A stretch of 64,000 bases of DNA from Endozoicomonas sp965196975 (lineage in GTDB: Bacteria; Pseudomonadota; Gammaproteobacteria; Pseudomonadales; Endozoicomonadaceae). This document shows positions 59,816 through 64,000 of this stretch, in pieces (within the stretch, counting starts at the first letter, position 1; each line of letters begins with the position of its first letter). The DNA lies in NCBI RefSeq assembly GCF_965196975.1, contig NZ_OZ239981.1, positions 1,364,001 through 1,428,000 of the forward strand. Direction: 5' to 3'. A program made the position numbers and the translations under genes. The notes beneath the pieces are model-generated. The model ran no database searches. It worked only from the letters and a program-made list of their open reading frames with translations, and was not told the DNA's origin.

Positions 59816-61059
59816 TGGTCGATCAAGAAAATTCTGAATCCCTCGTGCGTTCCTCTGAAGAACACAAGTACGATCAACCAGATTTAATGGGGCATTTTGG
59901 CCGTTACGGTGGACGTTTCGTGGCCGAAACCCTGATGGGTGCGCTGGAAGACCTGGACAGCACCTGGCGTGAGCTCTGGCGGGACAAGAACTTTCAGGAA
60001 GATTTTGATCGTGATCTGGCTGACTTCGTCGGTCGTCCATCTCCCCTCTATTATGCTGAGCGGTGGACTAAGGAACTTGGTGGCGCAAAGATCTACCTGA
60101 AGCGTGAAGACCTTAATCATACCGGTGCTCATAAAATCAATCATGCGGTTGGTCAGGCGCTGCTGGCCAAACATATGGGTAAAACCCGGATTATTGCGGA
60201 AACCGGTGCCGGTCAACATGGTGTTGCCTCAGCGACCGTGGCCGCTCGCCTTGGGCTTGAGTGTGTCGTTTATATGGGCGCCAAAGACGTTAAGCGTCAA
60301 GCATTGAACGTCTATCGCATGAAGCTGTTGGGAGCCACCGTTGTACCTGTTGAGACCGGGTCCCAAACGCTTAAAGACGCCATTAACGAAGCGCTCAGGG
60401 ACTGGGTGGCGCGTCCTGAGGATACCTTCTATCTGCTGGGTACGGTTTGCGGTCCGTCGCCTTACCCTGAAATGGTGCGCAATCTGCAGAGTATTATTGG
60501 CCGCGAAGCCCGTCGGCAGATTCTGGAAAAGGAAGGTCGTCTTCCTGATGCACTGGTTGCCTGTGTTGGTGGTGGCTCAAATGCCATGGGGCTGTTCCAC
60601 GAATTTATCAAAGATAAAGACGTTAAACTGTACGGTGTGGAAGCTGCAGGTCATGGTGTTGATACTGATAAGCATGCAGCCCGTATGAGTTCCGGTCGTC
60701 CGGGGGTGCTTCAGGGCGCAAGAACCTATCTGATGACCAACGATCATGGTCAGATTATTGAAAGTCACTCGGTGTCAGCAGGGTTGGACTACCCCGGTGT
60801 TGGGCCAGAGCATAGCTACCTGAAAGATATAGGTCGTGCACAATACCCGGCGGCAACGGATGAAGAGGCTCTGGCGGCGTTTCGTAAGCTGACCCGTCTT
60901 GAGGGTATTATGCCTGCGCTGGAAAGTGCTCACGCCCTGGCGTGGGTTGATAAACTCGCGCCCACGATGGACAAAGATCAGATCATTATCTGTAACCTGT
61001 CAGGCCGTGGTGATAAGGATATTCATACCGTTGCCGCCATTGACGGCCTCGAAGTATAA
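59812..61059 (+). CDS. trpB: Tryptophan synthase beta chain
   Basis: A 415-residue PLP enzyme that joins indole and serine. The PLP Lys is in NHTGAHKINHAVGQ (about 101-114) and the phosphate-binding loop is GGGSNAMG (about 250-257). The start at 59812 overlaps the trpF stop; a second ATG follows directly. It forms the alpha2-beta2 complex with TrpA, encoded 12 bp downstream. Confidence 0.97.
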   Translation: MMVDQENSESLVRSSEEHKYDQPDLMGHFGRYGGRFVAETLMGALEDLDSTWRELWRDKNFQEDFDRDLADFVGRPSPLYYAERWTKELGGAKIYLKREDLNHTGAHKINHAVGQALLAKHMGKTRIIAETGAGQHGVASATVAARLGLECVVYMGAKDVKRQALNVYRMKLLGATVVPVETGSQTLKDAINEALRDWVARPEDTFYLLGTVCGPSPYPEMVRNLQSIIGREARRQILEKEGRLPDALVACVGGGSNAMGLFHEFIKDKDVKLYGVEAAGHGVDTDKHAARMSSGRPGVLQGARTYLMTNDHGQIIESHSVSAGLDYPGVGPEHSYLKDIGRAQYPAATDEEALAAFRKLTRLEGIMPALESAHALAWVDKLAPTMDKDQIIICNLSGRGDKDIHTVAAIDGLEV

Positions 61060-61071
61060 GGTGGGCACAGC

Positions 61072-61884
61072 ATGAGTCTTGAAGCGAACAGAATCAAAGC
61101 CTGTTTTGAAACGTTAAAGGGGTGTGAGCGTAAAGCCTTGATACCCTATATTCTTGCCGGTGACCCTCCGGGAAAGGCCGTCGATGTTATGCATCACCTG
61201 GTTGACAGTGGTGCGGATATGATTGAGCTGGGCTTTCCTTTCTCGGACCCGGTGGCGGATGGCCCGGTGATTGCCCAGGCGCATGAGCGTGCTGTATCAC
61301 AAGGTGTTACATTGTATGACGTTTTTGCAATGGTTTCTGAATTCCGGGAAAGGGATAATGTCACACCGATTGTCCTGATGGGTTATCTCAATCCGGTAGA
61401 AATCATGGGATACGACCGGTTTGTTGAGTTGGCCAGTCAGGCGGGTGTTGATGGTGTGCTGATGGTGGATCTGCCACCGGAAGCGGCAGGTGATTTCCTG
61501 GGTATGCTGCATGATCGCGGTATGGACATGATTAACCTGATTACACCAACCACATCCGATGAGCGAATTGCGAAGATCTGCAGTGTAGCCAGTGGTTACC
61601 TTTACTACGTTTCTCTGAAAGGAGTAACGGGTGCGGCAACATTAAATACTGCAGAAGTTGAAGAGCGGGTCAATCACATCCGGCGCTTTGCCAATGTTCC
61701 GGTGTGTGTTGGCTTTGGTATCCGTGATGGTGAGTCTGCTGCTGCTATTGGGCGAACAGCAGATGGTGTTATTGCGGGCAGTGTTCTGGTATCTGAGTTG
61801 GCTCAGTATGGCAGTGAGGGGCAGGCCTCCATTGACCGTGTTGCCAGCAGAATTGCCGAAATGCGCTCAGCTATGGACAGATGA
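61072..61884 (+). CDS. trpA: Tryptophan synthase alpha chain
   Basis: A 270-residue TIM-barrel subunit that cleaves indole-3-glycerol phosphate. The catalytic Glu and Asp lie in IELGFPFSDPVADGP (about 51-65), and GVTGAA (about 184-189) and GFGIRDG (about 215-221) form the phosphate site. It ends the trpFBA operon. The trpE, G, D and C genes are not in this window. Confidence 0.97.
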   Translation: MSLEANRIKACFETLKGCERKALIPYILAGDPPGKAVDVMHHLVDSGADMIELGFPFSDPVADGPVIAQAHERAVSQGVTLYDVFAMVSEFRERDNVTPIVLMGYLNPVEIMGYDRFVELASQAGVDGVLMVDLPPEAAGDFLGMLHDRGMDMINLITPTTSDERIAKICSVASGYLYYVSLKGVTGAATLNTAEVEERVNHIRRFANVPVCVGFGIRDGESAAAIGRTADGVIAGSVLVSELAQYGSEGQASIDRVASRIAEMRSAMDR

Positions 61885-61936
61885 AACAGGGTGGGTGGTT
61901 TGAGGCTATCTAACTGCCTCCCTTGGAGGGCTTTTG

Positions 61937-62258
61937 GAGCCTGTTCATAATCTTACGTGGATAGTGAAAGCGTAGAGAAAATGTCTCAGTTTTTCGTTTT
62001 TTTGAGGCGCATAGTGGTGCTATGTAACGAAGAAAACTGAAAAACTGAGGCGTTTTATGGGCGTTTGCTGCCCGCGAAAGATTAATACCAATTTCGCCTT
62101 CTAGATATGATATCGAGCAAGCTATTTTGGAGAGCTGGGCAAGGCGGAATGACGAGTAATAGCCGGGCTATTGCGAGGAGTTCCAACGAAGATCCAGCTG
62201 GCCAAAATGGCTGCGCAGTTCATGTTTAGAAGGTGGAATTGGTAATAAGAACAGGCTC
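61937..62258. repeat. 322-bp nested inverted-repeat element between trpA and accD
   Basis: The outer arms GAGCCTGTTC at 61937-61946 and 62249-62258 pair perfectly. Inside lie two hairpins. The first pairs CTCAGTTTTTC at 61985-61995 with 62039-62049, with an inner CATAG/CTATG pair. The second pairs about 62084-62109 with 62221-62245, including ACCAATT and CCTTCTA, with an inner GCTATTTTGG/CCAAAATGGC stem that has one mismatch. The layout (closed outer stem, two inner hairpins) repeats that of the element before leuC, although the sequence differs. No ORF is present. Confidence 0.75.
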
Positions 62259-62362
62259 TTAGGTAAAGCTCTCCTGAAGCTGTCTTTAAGTGCGCATCTG
62301 ATCGAAATATCAGATTTAACGAGATTACTTTTAGACAGCTTTATAGATGACAGGATGAATGA

Positions 62363-63265
62363 ATGAGCAACTGGTTAGTCAATAAACTGATTCCATCGTT
62401 ATCGCGTTCTGCCAGTGAGCAGAAGAGCAGTAATGTGCCAGAAGGATTGTGGCGCAAATGCGTGAAATGCGAGGCCGTTCTCTATCGTCCAGAGCTGGAC
62501 AGAAATCTGGGTGTTTGTCCCAAGTGTCAGCATCACATGAGAATCAGTGCCCGCACACGGCTCGATTACTTTCTTGACCGGGAAGGAAAAGAGGAGCTGT
62601 TTGCTGACCTTGAGCCCAATGACCGCTTGAAGTTTCGTGATACGAAAAAGTATCGTGATCGACTGGCAGCAGCTCAAAAACAAACGGGCGAAAAGGATGC
62701 TCTGATTGCCATGCGAGGTACCGTCGAGGAAATTCCGGTAGCTGCCGTTGCTTTTGAGTTTTCGTTTATGGGCGGCTCCATGGGCTCTGTGGTCGGGGAA
62801 AAGTTTGCCCGAGCTGCCGAGTTATGCCTCGAAGAAAAGATGCCCCTGATCTGTTTTTCTGCCAGTGGTGGTGCTCGAATGCAGGAAGCTCTGTTTTCTC
62901 TGATGCAGATGGCGAAGACCAGTGCAGCCCTGGAAAGAATGCGCCAGGCAGGTATTCCTTATATCTCTGTGATGACTGATCCGGTGTACGGTGGCGTTTC
63001 TGCGAGTCTTGCCATGCTGGGTGATGTCAACATGGCTGAGCCGGGAGCTCTGATTGGTTTTGCTGGCCCCAGGGTTATTGAGCAGACAGTAAGGGAAAAG
63101 CTGCCTGAAGGTTTCCAGCGCAGTGAATTTCTTCTGGATCATGGCGCGATTGATATGATTGTTTCTCGATCAGAGCTGCGGTCCACTATTGCCAGGCTCT
63201 GTCGCAAAATGCAGGGTAAGCCCGATTCTGATGTAGAATTTGCTGAGACAGCAGAAGTTGCTTAA
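62363..63265 (+). CDS. accD: Acetyl-CoA carboxylase carboxyltransferase subunit beta
   Basis: A 300-residue subunit that, with AccA, transfers carboxyl from biotin to acetyl-CoA in fatty-acid synthesis. An N-terminal zinc ribbon has CVKC and CPKC (about 33-55). The carboxylase core includes FSASGGARMQEALFSLMQM (about 165-183) and GGVSASLAMLGDV (about 210-222). A clear terminator follows. The trpF-trpB-trpA-accD-folC order is typical of gammaproteobacteria. Confidence 0.96.
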   Translation: MSNWLVNKLIPSLSRSASEQKSSNVPEGLWRKCVKCEAVLYRPELDRNLGVCPKCQHHMRISARTRLDYFLDREGKEELFADLEPNDRLKFRDTKKYRDRLAAAQKQTGEKDALIAMRGTVEEIPVAAVAFEFSFMGGSMGSVVGEKFARAAELCLEEKMPLICFSASGGARMQEALFSLMQMAKTSAALERMRQAGIPYISVMTDPVYGGVSASLAMLGDVNMAEPGALIGFAGPRVIEQTVREKLPEGFQRSEFLLDHGAIDMIVSRSELRSTIARLCRKMQGKPDSDVEFAETAEVA

Positions 63266-63273
63266 TCCCTCCT

Positions 63274-63304
63274 AAGGCCGGTTTTTTCTAACCGGCCTTT
63301 TTCT
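63274..63304 (+). terminator. Terminator after accD
   Basis: AAGGCCGGTT at 63274-63283 pairs with AACCGGCCTT at 63290-63299 around a 6-nt loop, followed by T-rich sequence. Confidence 0.9.
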
Positions 63305-63382
63305 TTCTATGTAATTGCGTATTATTCTCTGTCTTTATCGTTCTAATACTTGCCTTATAACTGATCGTCTGGAGAAGTGACG

Positions 63383-64000
63383 TTGTCCTCTTTTGAAAAC
63401 TCTTTTGAACAGAAAGAAAAAAATCTGGCTCAATGGTTAACCTGGATGGAGGAGACGCGTCCAGAGCACGAGATCGACTTTGGGTTGGACCGGATTCGGC
63501 TGGTGGGTGAGAGGCTCGATTTGCTCAAGCCCGCACCGTTCGTTATTACGGTGGGAGGGACCAATGGCAAAGGCTCAACACTGGCGGTTCTTGAGGCTAT
63601 TTTGCTGTCAGCCGGGTATAAAGTTGGGTTATTTACCTCACCCCATTTTCTCAAGTTTAACGAACGAGTTCGTATTAATGGCGAACCGGTGAGTGATGAC
63701 TGGTTATGTGATTCATTTGAGAAGATTAATGATGGCAGAAAAACGACATGGTTAACCTATTTTGAATTTGCCACGCTGGCAGCCGTCGACTGCTTTAAAC
63801 GAGCGAAGGTGGATGTAGCACTGATGGAAGTTGGTTTGGGTGGGCGTCTGGATGCGACGAATGTGGTTGACCCGGATGTGTCGGTAATAACTACGGTGGC
63901 GCTTGATCATCAGGAGTACCTGGGTTATAGCATTGAAGCCATTGCCAAAGAGAAATCAGGTATATTCCGCTCCAATAAGCCCGCGATATTTGGTGATCAG
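63383..64000 (+). CDS. folC: Dihydrofolate/folylpolyglutamate synthase (partial)
   Basis: About 206 N-terminal codons of FolC are present, and the gene runs off the right edge. The enzyme adds glutamate to dihydropteroate and folates. The start is taken as the TTG at 63383, with GGAGA 7 nt upstream; a GTG at 63377 is too close to that site. The P-loop is VGGTNGKGSTLAVLE, and TSPHFLKFNERVRINGEPV and MEVGLGGRLDATNVV (with the metal-site Glu) are family signatures. Confidence 0.95.
   Translation, partial: MSSFENSFEQKEKNLAQWLTWMEETRPEHEIDFGLDRIRLVGERLDLLKPAPFVITVGGTNGKGSTLAVLEAILLSAGYKVGLFTSPHFLKFNERVRINGEPVSDDWLCDSFEKINDGRKTTWLTYFEFATLAAVDCFKRAKVDVALMEVGLGGRLDATNVVDPDVSVITTVALDHQEYLGYSIEAIAKEKSGIFRSNKPAIFGDQ

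Noticed and set aside
1..64000. CRISPR array, tRNA, rRNA or prophage genes
   Set aside because: No regularly spaced direct repeats, no cloverleaf with an anticodon arm and no phage structural genes were recognised. The palindromic elements found are nested inverted repeats, not CRISPR.

Overview
The window looks like a chromosomal segment of a marine, host-associated gammaproteobacterium of the Oceanospirillales/Pseudomonadales type. The best guess is Endozoicomonadaceae. This is an inference from the core block leuCDB-asd-usg-fimV-truA-trpFBA-accD-folC, the moderate GC content, the multicopy IS66-type insertion sequence, a very large type I-secreted adhesin and a eukaryotic-like protein kinase. 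No rRNA, tRNA, CRISPR array or prophage was recognised.

Region 1-13.5 kb is accessory. An IS66-family element (ISBst12 type, transposase only) enters from the left edge and truncates an isochorismatase-family gene. After a gene-poor stretch comes a type I secretion locus: a HlyD-type adaptor, a 1936-residue multidomain adhesin and an ABC exporter. The adhesin carries cadherin/VCBS repeats, a LamG domain apparently nested inside a VCBS domain, and a segment that reads as the eukaryotic F-box-associated (FBA) glycan-binding domain. A second IS copy sits in the 5-bp gap between the exporter and a small membrane-protein gene, with a perfect 8-bp target duplication.

Region 13.5-25 kb carries a saccharopine dehydrogenase-like (enoyl reductase) gene, a Tat-exported PhoX phosphatase, a four-gene YejABEF-like peptide ABC importer on the minus strand, and a LprI/DUF1311 protein.

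Region 25.1-32.3 kb is a rearrangement. Two identical IS copies in opposite orientation (25119-26717 and 29968-31566) bound a 3.25-kb segment with an EamA transporter, a DUF2059 protein and a kinase that has lost its 5' end. A LysR gene is split: its N-terminal part lies beside one IS on the minus strand and its C-terminal part beside the other on the plus strand. The two halves carry the same 8-bp duplication ACTGCTGG, the expected signature of an inversion between the two copies.

Region 32.4-45 kb holds housekeeping and metabolic genes: SIMPL protein, prmB, aroC, phosphoribosyltransferase, SulP transporter, long-chain acyl-CoA ligase, a decayed secreted-protein gene, trkH, acuI-like reductase, two cupins and a LysR regulator divergent from leuC.

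Region 45-64 kb is the conserved biosynthetic block: leuCDB, asd, two hotdog thioesterases, usg, fimV, truA, trpFBA, accD and the start of folC. A secreted propeller-like protein and an unknown two-helix membrane protein interrupt fimV-truA. Three intergenic gaps here and nearby hold nested inverted-repeat elements; two of them share a closed outer stem with two inner hairpins and may be undescribed repeats or structured RNAs.
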